Part shown: positions 8,928 through 18,585 of the stretch, one piece after another
Layout: every line of letters begins with the position of its first letter
Numbering within the stretch: the first letter of the stretch is position 1
NCBI RefSeq assembly: GCF_000813845.1
Contig: NZ_JWTB01000042.1
Coordinates: 1 to 64,000, forward strand
Origin: Pseudarthrobacter phenanthrenivorans
GTDB taxonomy: Bacteria; Actinomycetota; Actinomycetes; Actinomycetales; Micrococcaceae
Direction of reading: 5' to 3'
DNA length: 64,000 nt
Program-made: the position numbers and the translations under genes
The notes under the pieces: generated by a model
What the model was told of the DNA's origin: nothing
The model's database searches: none
What the model saw: the letters and a program-made list of their open reading frames with translations, nothing else

Positions 8928-9161
8928 CTAACCGATGCGGCGGGTGTCAACCTCGTCGTCATCGTCATCCAAATCATCCGCGTACTTATCCACATAAGCC
9001 GAATAGTCCGGTTCAACCGGTTCATTCGAATAATGGCTCGTTGAACGACTGCCTGGGCCCGTCAGCTCACGCTGAAGTGCCGAGTAATCAGTGTTCGGGG
9101 AGTAGTACTTAATGTCCCGAGCCTGCTTGGTAGCTTTTGCCTTTTGACGGCCGCGCCCCAT
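8928..9161 (-). CDS. DUF3073 protein
   Basis: 77-residue protein. The N-terminus MGRGRQKAKATKQARDIKY and the Y[SN]P..DY..LQREL motif are diagnostic of DUF3073, a small actinobacterial family of unknown function that commonly sits beside purM. The C-terminal half is strongly acidic (a run of Asp near residues 63-70), giving a basic head and acidic tail. The start at 9161 has an AAAGGGGG ribosome binding site; a longer in-frame start at 9248 lacks one. It is read away from purF-purM and has its own terminator. Confidence 0.85.
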   Translation of the reverse strand: MGRGRQKAKATKQARDIKYYSPNTDYSALQRELTGPGSRSTSHYSNEPVEPDYSAYVDKYADDLDDDDDEVDTRRIG

Positions 9162-9433
9162 GGCGTGACCCCCTTTTGTACTTGGACCGGAGGTGGTCAC
9201 CTTGGCGATCGGTGAGGCCCCGGAATGTTTGGTCAATTTGTCGTACACCTAGATTACATGCTTTCGGCTGGCCCTGCTTGCCGCCCGGCCGCCCAAACCG
9301 CGACGTGGGGTACCATGGCGCACCTCCAACCGCGGGATTCCGGGATTTTTCTTCGGTAGAGTCGTTCAGGAACTGCCGTTTTTATCTGGCCTTTGGCGAG
9401 CCGCGGAACCAAAACCCAGGAGGATGCACACCC

Positions 9434-10165
9434 GTGAACCACCAGGACATCCCGCCGAAACCTGCCTCGCCGCCGCGGACCGGAAGCATTCCGCAGGTCC
9501 CGGCGGGGCATCGCGGACAGGACGCCACCCGCGGCCCGGCCGCCGGCCCTGGCCCGGCCGCCCCTGCGCCCGCTCCTGCCCCGGAATCCGTCACCTGGTC
9601 CCAACCTCCCAGTGATTCAGGACCCGGGAAGCGCGCCAACAGGGGGCCGCTGGGGTGGAAGGCGGTGTTCGTCGTCGTGATCCTGGCCGTCGTGGGCGGG
9701 CTGGCGTGGCTTGCCGTGTGGCTGAATACCTCCCCCGGGACCGATTCGGCGAAGAGTACGGCGCCGGGCGTCCTGCAGACCACCGTCACGCCGCCCGCCA
9801 CCCCCCAGCCGCTCCCCCGCGAAGGGGTTGCCCCGGCGGGGTACGCAGTGGGCGACTGCTTCACGGACTTCGACCCCCAGGGGCTGGCTTCCACGGTGGT
9901 GGCTTGTAACACGGGCCATTCGGCGCAGCTGGTGGCCACCTACCTCTACCCCGATAAGGCCGAATATCCGGGCGCGGAGGCACTCAAGGCCAAGGCGCTG
10001 GAGGTCTGCCAGGCGGCCAAACTTACGGCCGCCGCCAACCAGTTCCAGCTCAACTACCAGCGGAGCTTCCCCAGCAGCACGAGCTGGCAGTCGGGTGACC
10101 GCAGGGTTGACTGCTATGTCACGGCCGACCGCGGCAACGTGATTAACGCAAGCGTGCTGCCCTGA
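9434..10165 (+). CDS. Septum_form domain membrane protein
   Basis: 243-residue protein with a Pro/Ala-rich cytoplasmic N-terminus (residues 1-70), one membrane helix (about 76-97) and an extracytoplasmic domain. That domain has four cysteines in a pattern seen in Septum_form (PF13845) proteins, including GDCFTDFD and VACNTGHSAQL. The GTG at 9434 has an AGGAGG site ten bases upstream. The role is unknown; family members are surface-exposed and linked by name to septum formation. It is divergent from DUF3073 and convergent with clpB. Confidence 0.75.
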   Translation: MNHQDIPPKPASPPRTGSIPQVPAGHRGQDATRGPAAGPGPAAPAPAPAPESVTWSQPPSDSGPGKRANRGPLGWKAVFVVVILAVVGGLAWLAVWLNTSPGTDSAKSTAPGVLQTTVTPPATPQPLPREGVAPAGYAVGDCFTDFDPQGLASTVVACNTGHSAQLVATYLYPDKAEYPGAEALKAKALEVCQAAKLTAAANQFQLNYQRSFPSSTSWQSGDRRVDCYVTADRGNVINASVLP

Positions 10166-10188
10166 CGGTCAACCCGCCAGGGCAGCAC
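10154..10188. terminator. bidirectional terminator between Septum_form gene and clpB
   Basis: Eleven-base perfect arms GTGCTGCCCTG and CAGGGCAGCAC with a 13-base loop. The left arm includes the stop codon of the plus-strand gene. It serves the two convergent genes. Confidence 0.75.
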
Positions 10189-10211
10189 GGCTGCAAGGGA
10201 ACGTCCCGCGG

Positions 10212-12854
10212 CTAGTCCTTCCGCCGCACTGACAGGCCTGAGCTTGGGGTGCCGGTCAGTGTGTCCACGGTGCCCTGGGTGAGTTCGCCGAAGTCCGGCG
10301 CGGTGTCCACCAGGACGATATCGCCGTCGCTGATCTCGCCCGCAAGGATGGCCTTGGCCAGCCGGTCGCCGATCTCGCGCTGCACCAGGCGGCGCAGCGG
10401 CCGGGCACCGTAGGCCGGATCGTAGCCGGACAACGCGAGCCAGGCTCTGGCACCATCGGTGACATCCAGGGTGAGCCGCCGCTCGTGCAGCCGGCGCCCC
10501 AGTTCAGCCACGTGCAGTTCCACGATGTGCGCCAGCTCCTCCACCGTCAGGGCGTCGAACAGCACCACCTCGTCCAGCCGGTTCAGGAACTCCGGCTTGA
10601 AGGATGCGTTGACGGTGGCCATCACGGCGTTGCGCTTGGCCTCGGCGTCCAGCGACTGGTCCACCAGGAACTGGCTGCCCAGGTTGGAGGTCAGCACCAG
10701 GATGACGTTGCGGAAGTCCACGGTGCGGCCCTGCCCGTCGGTGAGGCGGCCGTCGTCGAGCACCTGCAGGAGGATGTCGAACACCTCGGGGTGCGCCTTC
10801 TCCACCTCATCCAGCAGCACCACGGAATACGGACGACGGCGGACGGCCTCGGTCAGCTGGCCGCCTTCCTCATAGCCGACGTATCCCGGAGGCGCACCGA
10901 CCAGCCGGGCGACGCTGTGCTTCTCGCCGTACTCCGACATGTCGATGCGCACCATGGCACGTTCGTCGTCGAACAGGAAGTCCGCCAGGGCCTTGGCCAG
11001 TTCGGTCTTGCCGACGCCGGTGGGGCCCAGGAACAGGAAGGAACCGGTGGGCCGGTTGGGGTCGCTGATGCCGGCCCGGGCGCGCCGGACAGCGTCGGAC
11101 ACCGCGGCCACCGCCTTGGACTGGCCGATCAGCCGCTTGCCCAGTTCCTCCTCCATGTGCAGCAGCTTCTGGCTTTCGCCCTGCAGCATCCGGCCGGCGG
11201 GGATGCCGGTCCAGGCCGAGATCACTTCGGCAATGTCTTCCGCGGTCACTTCCTCGGCCACCATCTGCGCGGACTTGTCCGTCACGGCGGCCTCCGCCTC
11301 GGCGGCGGCGTTCAGCTCGCGCTCCAGGGCCGGGATCTCGCCGTACAGGATCCGGGAAGCGGCCTCCAGGTCGCCCTCGCGCTGGGCCTTGTCGGCGGCG
11401 GAGCGCAGTTCGTCCAGCTTGGCCTTCAGGTCACCCACCCGGTTGAGCCCGGCCTTCTCGGCCTCCCAGCGTGCGTTCAGCGCCGAGAGCTCCTCTTCCT
11501 TATCGGCTTTGTCGGCGCGGAGCGCGGCCAGCCGTTCCACCGAGGCGGCGTCGGTCTCACCCTCCAGCGCAAGTTCCTCCATGGTGAGCCGGTCCACCTG
11601 CCGCCGCAGCTGGTCGATCTCCTCCGGAGCGGAATCGATCTCCATGCGCAGCCGGGACGCGGCTTCATCCACCAGGTCGATGGCCTTGTCCGGAAGCTGG
11701 CGGCCGGAGATGTAGCGGTTGGACAGCGTGGCGGCGGCCACCAGAGCGGAGTCCGCGATGGACACCTTGTGGTGCGCCTCGTAGCGCTCCTTGAGGCCAC
11801 GGAGGATGCCGATGGTGTCCTCCACGCTGGGCTCGCCCACGTAGACCTGCTGGAAGCGGCGTTCCAGCGCGGCGTCCTTTTCGATGTTTTCGCGGTACTC
11901 GTCCAGGGTAGTGGCACCGATCAGCCGCAGCTCGCCGCGGGCCAGCATGGGCTTGAGCATGTTGCCCGCATCCATGGAGGAATCACCGGTGGCACCGGCG
12001 CCCACCACCGTGTGGATCTCGTCGATGAAGGTGACGATCTGGCCCTCTGAGCCCTTGATCTCCTCGAGGACCGCCTTCAGCCGTTCCTCGAATTCGCCGC
12101 GGTACTTCGCGCCGGCCACCATGGAGCCAAGGTCCAGGGAAATGAGGGTCTTGCCACGCAGGCTTTCCGGGACATCGCCTGCCACCATGCGCTGGGCCAG
12201 CCCTTCCACCACGGCCGTCTTGCCCACGCCGGGTTCGCCGATCAGCACCGGGTTGTTCTTGGTGCGCCGGGACAGGACCTGGACCACGCGCCGGATTTCG
12301 GAGTCTCGCCCGATCACGGGGTCCAGCTTGCCGGCGCGGGCCATGGCGGTGAGGTCCGTACCGTACTTTTCGAGGGCCTGGAAGGTGTTTTCGGGATCGG
12401 GGCTGTCCACCTTACGGTCGCCGCGGACTCCCGGGAGGGCCGCGAGGAGCGCCTCGCGGGACGCACCGGCGTCGCGCAGCAGGCGGGCGGCGGCATCATT
12501 GCCGGCCGAGAGGCCCACCAGGAGCACCTCGGTGGACACGAAGCTGTCACCGAGCCGGTCCGCTTCCTCCTTGGCCTGCTGGATGGCCTGGAGGGCGGGC
12601 CGGGAGAGCTGGGCCTGCTGGCTGGAACCGCCGGACGTGGCGGGCAATGCCTTGATGGCGCTGCTGGCCTGGACGCTGACGGAGTCGGGATCGGCGCCGG
12701 CGGCTCGGAGGAGCGCGACGGCGACACCCTCCCGCTGGTCCATCAGCGCCTTCAGGAGGTGGGCGGGCTCCACCTGGGGGTTGCCGGCCGTCGAGGCGTT
12801 CATTGCCGCGGCGGAAAGAGCCTCCTGGCTCTTGGTGGTGAATTTGACGTCCAA
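10212..12854 (-). CDS. clpB: ATP-dependent disaggregase ClpB
   Basis: 880-residue Hsp100 chaperone that extracts polypeptides from aggregates with DnaK. Order: Clp N-domain repeat (1-145), NBD1 with Walker A GEPGVGKT at 206-213, the long coiled-coil middle domain (about 410-530) that marks ClpB rather than ClpA or ClpC, and NBD2 with GPTGVGKT near 610. Translation starts at TTG 12854 after AAAGGAG. A HAIR-type inverted repeat lies 32 bases upstream, predicting repression by HspR. The C-terminus continues about 25 residues past the usual end with a Thr/Ser-rich tail. Confidence 0.97.
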   Translation of the reverse strand: MDVKFTTKSQEALSAAAMNASTAGNPQVEPAHLLKALMDQREGVAVALLRAAGADPDSVSVQASSAIKALPATSGGSSQQAQLSRPALQAIQQAKEEADRLGDSFVSTEVLLVGLSAGNDAAARLLRDAGASREALLAALPGVRGDRKVDSPDPENTFQALEKYGTDLTAMARAGKLDPVIGRDSEIRRVVQVLSRRTKNNPVLIGEPGVGKTAVVEGLAQRMVAGDVPESLRGKTLISLDLGSMVAGAKYRGEFEERLKAVLEEIKGSEGQIVTFIDEIHTVVGAGATGDSSMDAGNMLKPMLARGELRLIGATTLDEYRENIEKDAALERRFQQVYVGEPSVEDTIGILRGLKERYEAHHKVSIADSALVAAATLSNRYISGRQLPDKAIDLVDEAASRLRMEIDSAPEEIDQLRRQVDRLTMEELALEGETDAASVERLAALRADKADKEEELSALNARWEAEKAGLNRVGDLKAKLDELRSAADKAQREGDLEAASRILYGEIPALERELNAAAEAEAAVTDKSAQMVAEEVTAEDIAEVISAWTGIPAGRMLQGESQKLLHMEEELGKRLIGQSKAVAAVSDAVRRARAGISDPNRPTGSFLFLGPTGVGKTELAKALADFLFDDERAMVRIDMSEYGEKHSVARLVGAPPGYVGYEEGGQLTEAVRRRPYSVVLLDEVEKAHPEVFDILLQVLDDGRLTDGQGRTVDFRNVILVLTSNLGSQFLVDQSLDAEAKRNAVMATVNASFKPEFLNRLDEVVLFDALTVEELAHIVELHVAELGRRLHERRLTLDVTDGARAWLALSGYDPAYGARPLRRLVQREIGDRLAKAILAGEISDGDIVLVDTAPDFGELTQGTVDTLTGTPSSGLSVRRKD

Positions 12855-12885
12855 AGAGAGCTCCTTTCGGGGGCTGGTTGACTAA

Positions 12886-12906
12886 GTTGAGTCTACTACG
12901 CTCAAC
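12886..12906 (-). promoter_or_regulatory. HAIR-type operator for HspR upstream of clpB
   Basis: Inverted repeat GTTGAGT-N7-GCTCAAC. The HspR box consensus in actinobacteria is CTTGAGT-N7-ACTCAAG, so the spacing is exact and most positions agree. Being just upstream of clpB fits HspR-repressed heat-shock control. The hspR gene is not in this window. Confidence 0.8.
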
Positions 12907-12991
12907 TTTGCACAGCGAGGTCCACTAGCCATGTTTGCCCACGGCGAAACGGGTGTCCAGAGGCAGAGGTCCTGCCGGCAGCCCCGGTGTG

Positions 12992-14068
12992 TCAGGTGGC
13001 GTACACGGACACGGCTGCGGCCTTGACCACGAAGTGCACCGCCATGCCCGGAGCCAGGCCCAGGTCTGCGGAAGCGGCAGGCGTGATGTCCGCGGCCAGG
13101 CTGCCGGCGCGGACGCGGACCTGGTCGCCGTGGGGTTCCAGGTCGGTGATGGTGACGGCGAACGAATTCCGCGGGCTTCCATGGGCGTCGTTGAGGAACA
13201 CGGAAACGGCCGACGGCGGAAACACGGCAACGCCGGCAGCACCCGGCCGGGACGGCTGGACCGGTTCCCCGGAGCCGCCCGCGTCCTCCTCGTGGCCGGC
13301 AATCCTCAGGCCCCCGCTGGCCCGCACCCCGGCGCCGTCCAGGATGCCCGGAATGAAGTTCAGGCCCGCAAGTCCGGCGGCAAAGGAACTCCGGGGGCGC
13401 TCCAGTACGGCCCGGGTAGGGCCGTCCTCGGCGATCCTGCCGTTGTCCAGGATGACCACACGGTCCGCCAGCATCAGGGCGTCCAGGACGTCGTGGGTGA
13501 CGATGACGGCCTGGCGGCCGGCGAGGACCCGCTTAAAGAGCCGCCGGAGCAGGGGCGCGGAATGGATGTCCAGGGCGGCCAGCGGCTCATCGAGCAGGAG
13601 GAGCGCGGGATCGGCGGCGAGCGCGCGGGCAACGGCCACCCGCTGGGCCTGGCCGCCGGACAGTTCGGCAGGCCGGCGGCTGGCGAGTTGTTCTGCTTCC
13701 ACCTCTGCGAGCCAGCGCAGGGCCCGGGCGTTTGCCTCCCGCCGGGGAACGCCGGCACTCCGGGGCCCGAAGGCCACGTTGTCCGCTGCGGTCAGGTGGG
13801 GAAACAGCAGCGGTTCCTGCGCGAGCAGGGCTATGCCGCGCTGGTGGGGAGGTGACCAGCTGCGTTTGCCGTCCCTGAGGTCGAAGAGGGTGCTGCCATT
13901 GAGTGCGGCCACGCCGCTGTCCGGCCGGAGCAGGCCGGCGATGCCGGCCAGCAGTGTCGATTTGCCGGCGCCGTTGGGTCCCATGACAGCCACGGTTTCA
14001 CCAGGCTGGACTGTCAGGGCAACGTCGAAGCCGCGCCCGGCCACGGCTGCCTGGAAGGACAGCGTCAC
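12992..14068 (-). CDS. modC: molybdate ABC transporter ATPase
   Basis: 358-residue ABC ATPase. Walker [10 protein letters not shown], signature [15 protein letters not shown], Walker [13 protein letters not shown] and the switch His (VTHD) are all present, followed by a C-terminal TOBE/Mop-like domain (about residues 270-355) typical of ModC. GTG start at 14068 overlaps the modB stop by four bases (GTGA). It energises molybdate uptake with ModA and ModB. The gene ends 137 bases before clpB, which has its own promoter region. Confidence 0.9.
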   Translation of the reverse strand: MTLSFQAAVAGRGFDVALTVQPGETVAVMGPNGAGKSTLLAGIAGLLRPDSGVAALNGSTLFDLRDGKRSWSPPHQRGIALLAQEPLLFPHLTAADNVAFGPRSAGVPRREANARALRWLAEVEAEQLASRRPAELSGGQAQRVAVARALAADPALLLLDEPLAALDIHSAPLLRRLFKRVLAGRQAVIVTHDVLDALMLADRVVILDNGRIAEDGPTRAVLERPRSSFAAGLAGLNFIPGILDGAGVRASGGLRIAGHEEDAGGSGEPVQPSRPGAAGVAVFPPSAVSVFLNDAHGSPRNSFAVTITDLEPHGDQVRVRAGSLAADITPAASADLGLAPGMAVHFVVKAAAVSVYAT

Positions 14069-14907
14069 GGAACGTTCCCTCCTGCCGGCGCCGGCGCCGT
14101 CGTCCGCTGTCCCGCTCCGGCCCGGCCCGCTGCCGGCCGCCGGTAGGCAAGGGCCACCACCGCGGCGGCGACGGCCACCAGGACCAGGGACAGCGCGACG
14201 GCGGCGTCCGGGTCTGTTTCCCGCTGCAGGTAGATCTCCAGCGGGAGGGTCCGGGTCACCCCCTGGAGGCTGCCCGCGAAGGTCAGCGTGGCACCGAATT
14301 CGCCCAGGCTGCGGGCGAAGGAAAGTACGGCACCGGATGCCAGCCCGGGCAGGACGAGCGGCAGCGTGACGCGCCGGAACACGGTGCCCGGCCGGGCTCC
14401 GAGGGTGGCCGCGACGGCCTCGTACCGCGAGCCGGAGGTCCGCAGGGCGCCCTCGAGGCTGCCCACCAGGAACGGCAGCGCCACGAATGTCTGCGCCAGC
14501 ACCACCGCCGTTGTGGAAAAGGCGATGCGCAGCCCCAGCACGTCCAGGGCCTGGCCCAGCAGCCCCTGGCGCCCGAATGTGTAGAGGAGGGCGATGCCGC
14601 CCACCACAGGCGGGAGCACCAGCGGCAGGAGCACCAGCGCGCGCAGCAGGCCCTGCAGGCGGAAGGTGTCCCGGGCAAGCACCAGGGCCAGCGGGACGCC
14701 CAGCACGATGCACAGCGCCGTGCTGGCAGCAGAGGTGCGAAGGCTGAGTCCCAGGGCCGTCAGCGACGGCTCCGAGGTGACCAGTGGGATGAACTGCCCC
14801 CAGTCCACCCTGAGCACCATCGCCATCAGCGGAAGCACGACGACGACGGCGGCCAGGGCAGCCAGCGCACGGACCCAGCCGGGAATGCCGGTATACGCCT
14901 GCCGCAT
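14065..14907 (-). CDS. modB: molybdate ABC transporter permease
   Basis: 280-residue inner-membrane permease with about six helices. The EAA-type loop reads [21 protein letters not shown], the site where the ATPase docks; LPPVVGG and SLGEFGATL are characteristic of ModB/CysT-type permeases. The Ala/Gly/Pro-rich C-terminal tail is cytoplasmic. It is separated by 30 bases from the SRPBCC gene upstream and overlaps modC downstream. Confidence 0.92.
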   Translation of the reverse strand: MRQAYTGIPGWVRALAALAAVVVVLPLMAMVLRVDWGQFIPLVTSEPSLTALGLSLRTSAASTALCIVLGVPLALVLARDTFRLQGLLRALVLLPLVLPPVVGGIALLYTFGRQGLLGQALDVLGLRIAFSTTAVVLAQTFVALPFLVGSLEGALRTSGSRYEAVAATLGARPGTVFRRVTLPLVLPGLASGAVLSFARSLGEFGATLTFAGSLQGVTRTLPLEIYLQRETDPDAAVALSLVLVAVAAAVVALAYRRPAAGRAGAGQRTTAPAPAGGNVP

Positions 14908-14937
14908 TAACGTGCTACTTCCCGGGGTTTCGTTGGT

Positions 14938-15372
14938 TCAACGGTTTTCCAGTACCTGCTTGAGCCGGGACAGCTGGGCCACCTCGGATTCCATGGTCCG
15001 GGTGACCATCGAGTCCAGGACCCGCATCAGGAGCGGCAGCCTGGCATCCAGGCTGAAGTGCACGGTGGTCCTGCCGGCGTCCTCGGTGAGAGCGTACTCG
15101 CCGGTGGGGCGGGCCGGGCCAGCCACCACTTCGAAGCCCAGCAGGCGGCCGGGCTGGGCTGCCGCGATCCGGTAGTCGCCCTGGATGGGGCGTCCCTTGG
15201 GCCCGGCGAGGGTTTGGCTGTAGATGGCTCCGACTTCGCCGGGAGCGCCCTCCCGCAGGGAAATGGACTTCACCCCGTCACGCCATGCCGGGTTGTTCAG
15301 TCCGTCAGCAAGGAAGTCATAGACCTCGCGGGCAGGCCGGTTGATGATGACACTGTTCTCGGCGTGGGCCAT
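14938..15372 (-). CDS. SRPBCC family protein within the mod operon
   Basis: 144-residue START/Bet v1-like (polyketide cyclase/dehydrase type) protein beginning MAHAENSVIINRPAREVYDF, a typical SRPBCC opening. Such folds bind hydrophobic ligands, but the ligand cannot be read from sequence. ATG 15372 has a GGAGGAAA ribosome binding site. It lies between modA and modB, 121 bases after modA and 30 before modB, on the same strand, so it is presumably co-transcribed with the molybdate genes. That placement is unusual; no known step of molybdate uptake needs such a protein. Confidence 0.85.
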   Translation of the reverse strand: MAHAENSVIINRPAREVYDFLADGLNNPAWRDGVKSISLREGAPGEVGAIYSQTLAGPKGRPIQGDYRIAAAQPGRLLGFEVVAGPARPTGEYALTEDAGRTTVHFSLDARLPLLMRVLDSMVTRTMESEVAQLSRLKQVLENR

Positions 15373-15493
15373 GCGTTTCCTCCGGTGTGCTGAAGCGGTA
15401 AGGGGGCTGGACAAGTTCTGTGGGGACGTACCCGTGATGTACCGCCGGTGCGCGCCTGGCCCCACCCTACTGCCGCGCCTGTCATTCGCGGCA

Positions 15494-16312
15494 CTATTGC
15501 TGGCCGGGCCCGAACCCGGCGGCGGCGAGGACCTTTTGCCCTTCTGGACCGGCGACCAGGTCCAGGAAGGCGCGGGCCGTGGCCTTGTTCCCGCCGTTGG
15601 CAACGGCAGCAATGGCATAGGTGTTGACGGCGGTTCCGGATTCCGGGAACGGGATGCCCGCCACCCGGGTTCCGGCAGAGCTGATGTCCGTGCCGTAGAC
15701 AAGCCCGGCGTCGGCCTCGCCGGAGGCCACCTTGCCCAGGACATCGGTGACCGAGTTTTCCTCGCTGACGGGGTTCAACGCCACACCTGCCGCGTCCGCA
15801 GCCTTGGCCGTGGCAGCCCCGCAGGGGACCTGCCTGGCGCAGGTGACCAGCTTGATGCCGGGCCGGGCGAGGTCCTTCAGCCCTGCGACCCCGGCCGGAT
15901 TGCCAGGCGGCACTGCGATGGCCAGGGTGTTGCTGGCAAAATCCGTCGGCGTCCCATCCACCAGGCCTTCATCCTGCACCTTCTTCATGGTGGCCGCATC
16001 TGCCGAGGCGAAGACATCAGCCGGCGCCCCCTGGCTGATCTGGCTGGCCAGGTCGGAGGAGCCGGCGAAACTTAGCGTGACGGTGGCGCCCGAATGCTCA
16101 GTCTCGAACGTGCGGGCGAGCTCGGTGAAGGTGGCCTTCAGGGAGGCAGCTGCGAAAACGGTGATGGTGCCGTGCGGCGCGGGGCCGGCGCCGGAGTCCG
16201 GTGCGCTGCCGGCCTCCGCGGCGCACCCGCTGAGGGCTGCCGGCAGGAGAAGGGCCACGGCAACCAGGACTGCGAAGATCCTGGGCTTCGGGATGCAAAC
16301 GCGGCGGGTCAT
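15494..16312 (-). CDS. modA: molybdate-binding lipoprotein
   Basis: 272-residue periplasmic-type solute-binding protein. A signal peptide ends in the lipobox LSGC, so it should be anchored as a lipoprotein. The mature part carries the ModA hallmark TVFAAASLKATFTEL and FAGSSDLASQI, then GAPADVFASAD, all of which shape the oxyanion pocket. Its ATG overlaps the stop of the upstream regulator by four bases. It captures molybdate or tungstate for ModBC. Confidence 0.93.
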   Translation of the reverse strand: MTRRVCIPKPRIFAVLVAVALLLPAALSGCAAEAGSAPDSGAGPAPHGTITVFAAASLKATFTELARTFETEHSGATVTLSFAGSSDLASQISQGAPADVFASADAATMKKVQDEGLVDGTPTDFASNTLAIAVPPGNPAGVAGLKDLARPGIKLVTCARQVPCGAATAKAADAAGVALNPVSEENSVTDVLGKVASGEADAGLVYGTDISSAGTRVAGIPFPESGTAVNTYAIAAVANGGNKATARAFLDLVAGPEGQKVLAAAGFGPGQQ

Positions 16313-16719
16313 GCGGCAGCCCGTCCCTTCGGGGATTCGATGATGACCGTTGTTGCCTTGACCACGGCGGTGGCCACCGAGCCCGGTTCGAGGCCCAGTT
16401 CACGTACCGCTTCGCTGCTCATCAGCGAAACAACCCGGAACGGCCCGCACTGCAGTTCCACCTGGGCCATCACCGTGTCCGAGATGACGTTGGTGACCAG
16501 GCCGACGAACCGGTTGCGGGCCGAACTGCTGCCGCTTTTCGGATCATCCGGAAGCTGCGCCAGCTTCTGCGCATGGGCTGCCAGCTCCAACCCGTCCACG
16601 GCGAGCCGTCCGGAGTCGTCACGGAGCGGGGTCAGCGTTCCATGCTCGGTCCAGCGGCGGATCGTGTCATCACTGACACCCAGGAAACGGGCAGCTTCAG
16701 ATACGCGGATAAGGGTCAC
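16309..16719 (-). CDS. HTH-TOBE molybdate-responsive regulator
   Basis: 136-residue protein with an N-terminal MerR/excisionase-type helix-turn-helix (IRVSEAARFLGVSDDTIRRW) and a C-terminal Mop/TOBE domain (about residues 65-130) of the kind that binds molybdate. This is the common actinobacterial replacement for ModE. First gene of a five-gene operon ending in modC. GTG start at 16719 is only six bases after a TATAGT box, so the message is probably leaderless. A palindrome between -35 and -10 suggests self-control by molybdate level. Confidence 0.8.
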   Translation of the reverse strand: MTLIRVSEAARFLGVSDDTIRRWTEHGTLTPLRDDSGRLAVDGLELAAHAQKLAQLPDDPKSGSSSARNRFVGLVTNVISDTVMAQVELQCGPFRVVSLMSSEAVRELGLEPGSVATAVVKATTVIIESPKGRAAA

Positions 16720-16725
16720 GAACTC

Positions 16726-16755
16726 ACTATAGTCCGCAAATGCGGAAGGGTGTCC
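16726..16755 (-). promoter_or_regulatory. mod operon promoter with embedded palindrome
   Basis: On the minus strand: GGACAC (16755-16750), 18-base spacer, TATAGT (16731-16726), six bases, then the GTG start at 16719. The spacer contains the palindrome CCGCATTTGCGG (16734-16745), placed to block RNA polymerase when bound. Leaderless initiation is inferred from the distance. Confidence 0.55.
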
Positions 16756-16835
16756 GGTTTTGCTCCGTAATTGCCAATCGCTGCCTTCCGGCCGGCAGCC
16801 GACTTTCCCGGGGAGGGCGGCACTAGACTCCTTCC

Positions 16836-17705
16836 ATGGCCATCTACATCGACCCGCCGCTGTGGCCTGCACACGGAACCCATTTTTCGCATCTGGTCTC
16901 GGACGCGTCGCTGGAGGAACTGCACCATTTCGCCGCCGCCGCCGGGATTCCGGAGCGGGCGTTCGACGGCGACCATTACGACGTTCCGGAACGCCGCTTC
17001 GACGAACTGGTGGCGGCCGGGGCGGTTTCGGTGGAAGCCCGGGTGCTGGTCCGTAAACTCATCGCCAGCGGACTGCGCATCCCGGCACGCCGGCGCAACA
17101 AGTCGCTGAAAGTCCCGCTCCTGAACCGGTGGGAGGCCGTCATGCCCGGCCACGACGCCCTCTTCCTGGACCTCTTGGACCGGTGGAGCGAACCGCACCG
17201 GCATTACCACGGCAGCACCCACCTCCTCTCCGTCCTGGAGGCACTGGACCTGCTCACCGAACCGGCAGAGGCGCCCCGGACCGTACTGCTGGCGGCCTGG
17301 TTCCATGACGCCGTGTACCGGGGCGCGGCGGGCCGGGATGAAGAGGAGTCCGCTCTGCTTGCCGAACACCGCCTTGCCGGCGCCGGCCTGCCGGAGGACG
17401 AGGTGGCCGAAGTGGCCCGGCTGGTACGCGTCACCTCGGACCACCGGCCGGAAGCGGGCGATGCCGCAGGGGCCCTGCTCTGCGACGCGGACCTTTCCAT
17501 CCTCGGCAGCGGACCGGAGGAATACGCCCGCTATGTAGCCGCCGTGCGGAAAGACTACGCGCACATCGGCGACGCCGACTTCGCAGCCGGACGGGCCGCC
17601 GTCGTGCGGCACCTGCTGGAACTTGACCCGCTCTTCCACCATCCGCGGGCCCGGGACCTGTGGCTGGATGCCGCGCACCGGAACCTGAACGGCGAACTGG
17701 CGTGA
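16836..17705 (+). CDS. DUF4031-HD phosphohydrolase fusion
   Basis: 289-residue two-domain protein. Residues 1-85 match DUF4031 (MAIYIDPPLWPAHGTHFSHL, DHYDVPERR). The rest resembles the COG4339 predicted metal-dependent HD phosphohydrolases: HYHGSTHLL, then the HD pair in AWFHDAVY and CDADLSILG. Substrate is unknown. The next gene starts inside its stop codon, so the two are coupled. It is divergent from the mod operon. The ATG at 16836 has only a weak ribosome binding site. Confidence 0.8.
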   Translation: MAIYIDPPLWPAHGTHFSHLVSDASLEELHHFAAAAGIPERAFDGDHYDVPERRFDELVAAGAVSVEARVLVRKLIASGLRIPARRRNKSLKVPLLNRWEAVMPGHDALFLDLLDRWSEPHRHYHGSTHLLSVLEALDLLTEPAEAPRTVLLAAWFHDAVYRGAAGRDEEESALLAEHRLAGAGLPEDEVAEVARLVRVTSDHRPEAGDAAGALLCDADLSILGSGPEEYARYVAAVRKDYAHIGDADFAAGRAAVVRHLLELDPLFHHPRARDLWLDAAHRNLNGELA

Positions 17706-18511
17706 ACGCCCCAGGCTCCAGCCCACGGCACACCTACTCCGCCAACGCCGCCCACCGGCAGCTCCCCTTCACCATCAGGCTGGACTGGGGCGTGGCCGGC
17801 GCCGGAACCGTGGCCGCGGGTGCCGACCTGGCGGTGGTGGTGGACGTCCTGTCCTTCAGCACCTGCGTCAGCGTGGCACTGGACCGGGGCGCCGAAGTGT
17901 TCCCCTGCAGGTGGCGCGATACCGGCGCGGAGGACTTCGCCGCCCACCACCGGGCGCAACTGGCCGGTCCGCGCGGCGGGGGCGGCTTGAGCCTCTCCCC
18001 CGCCAGCTTCCGGGATGCTGCATCGCTGGGAAGGGTGGTGCTGCCCTCCCCCAACGGGTCCGAACTGTGCCGGGCGCTGGCCGGGGAAGTACCGCTGGTA
18101 GCGGCAGTCTGCCTGCGGAACGCCGCCGCGACGGCCGACTGGGTGGCCGCGAACCTTCCGGAAGACGCGGTAGTAGCCGTGGTTGCCGCCGGTGAGCGCT
18201 GGCCGGACGGCACGCTGCGGCCAGCCGTGGAGGACCACATCGGCGCCGGAGCGTTCATCGCGGGGCTGGTAGCCGCAGGCCGGGGCGGCTACGAGGCCGG
18301 GGACGGCAGGCACGGCTACGCCCCGGAGGCCGTGGCAGCCATGGCTGTGTTCGAGTCCGCCGAACCGCGGCTGCGCGAAATGCTGCAGCAGTCTTCCAGC
18401 GGCCGGGAGCTGGCAGGGGCCGGCTATGCGGAAGACGTGGATATCGCGGCGGAACTGGACCAGAGCGACTCTGTGGCCATCCTGCGGGAGGGTGCCTTCC
18501 GTCCGCTCTGA
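17702..18511 (+). CDS. ComB-like 2-phosphosulfolactate phosphatase family
   Basis: 269-residue member of the ComB family. AVVVDVLSFSTCVSVAL and VLPSPNGSELC match its active-site segments. In methanogens ComB makes sulfolactate for coenzyme M, but actinobacteria have no coenzyme M, so the role here is unknown. Start GTG 17702 overlaps the stop of the DUF4031-HD gene (GTGA), so the two proteins are made together and may act in one pathway. Confidence 0.75.
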   Translation: MNAPGSSPRHTYSANAAHRQLPFTIRLDWGVAGAGTVAAGADLAVVVDVLSFSTCVSVALDRGAEVFPCRWRDTGAEDFAAHHRAQLAGPRGGGGLSLSPASFRDAASLGRVVLPSPNGSELCRALAGEVPLVAAVCLRNAAATADWVAANLPEDAVVAVVAAGERWPDGTLRPAVEDHIGAGAFIAGLVAAGRGGYEAGDGRHGYAPEAVAAMAVFESAEPRLREMLQQSSSGRELAGAGYAEDVDIAAELDQSDSVAILREGAFRPL

Positions 18512-18585
18512 TGGGCCGATGGTCCGCCGGCCAGGTCAGCGGCGGGCGGTTTACGGATGCGGGGACCGGATGCAAAACTGCTCCG

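Noticed and set aside
14069-14713. Extended modC frame overlapping modB
   Set aside because: The upstream part is an out-of-frame shadow of modB; the GTG at 14068 overlapping the modB stop is the natural start.
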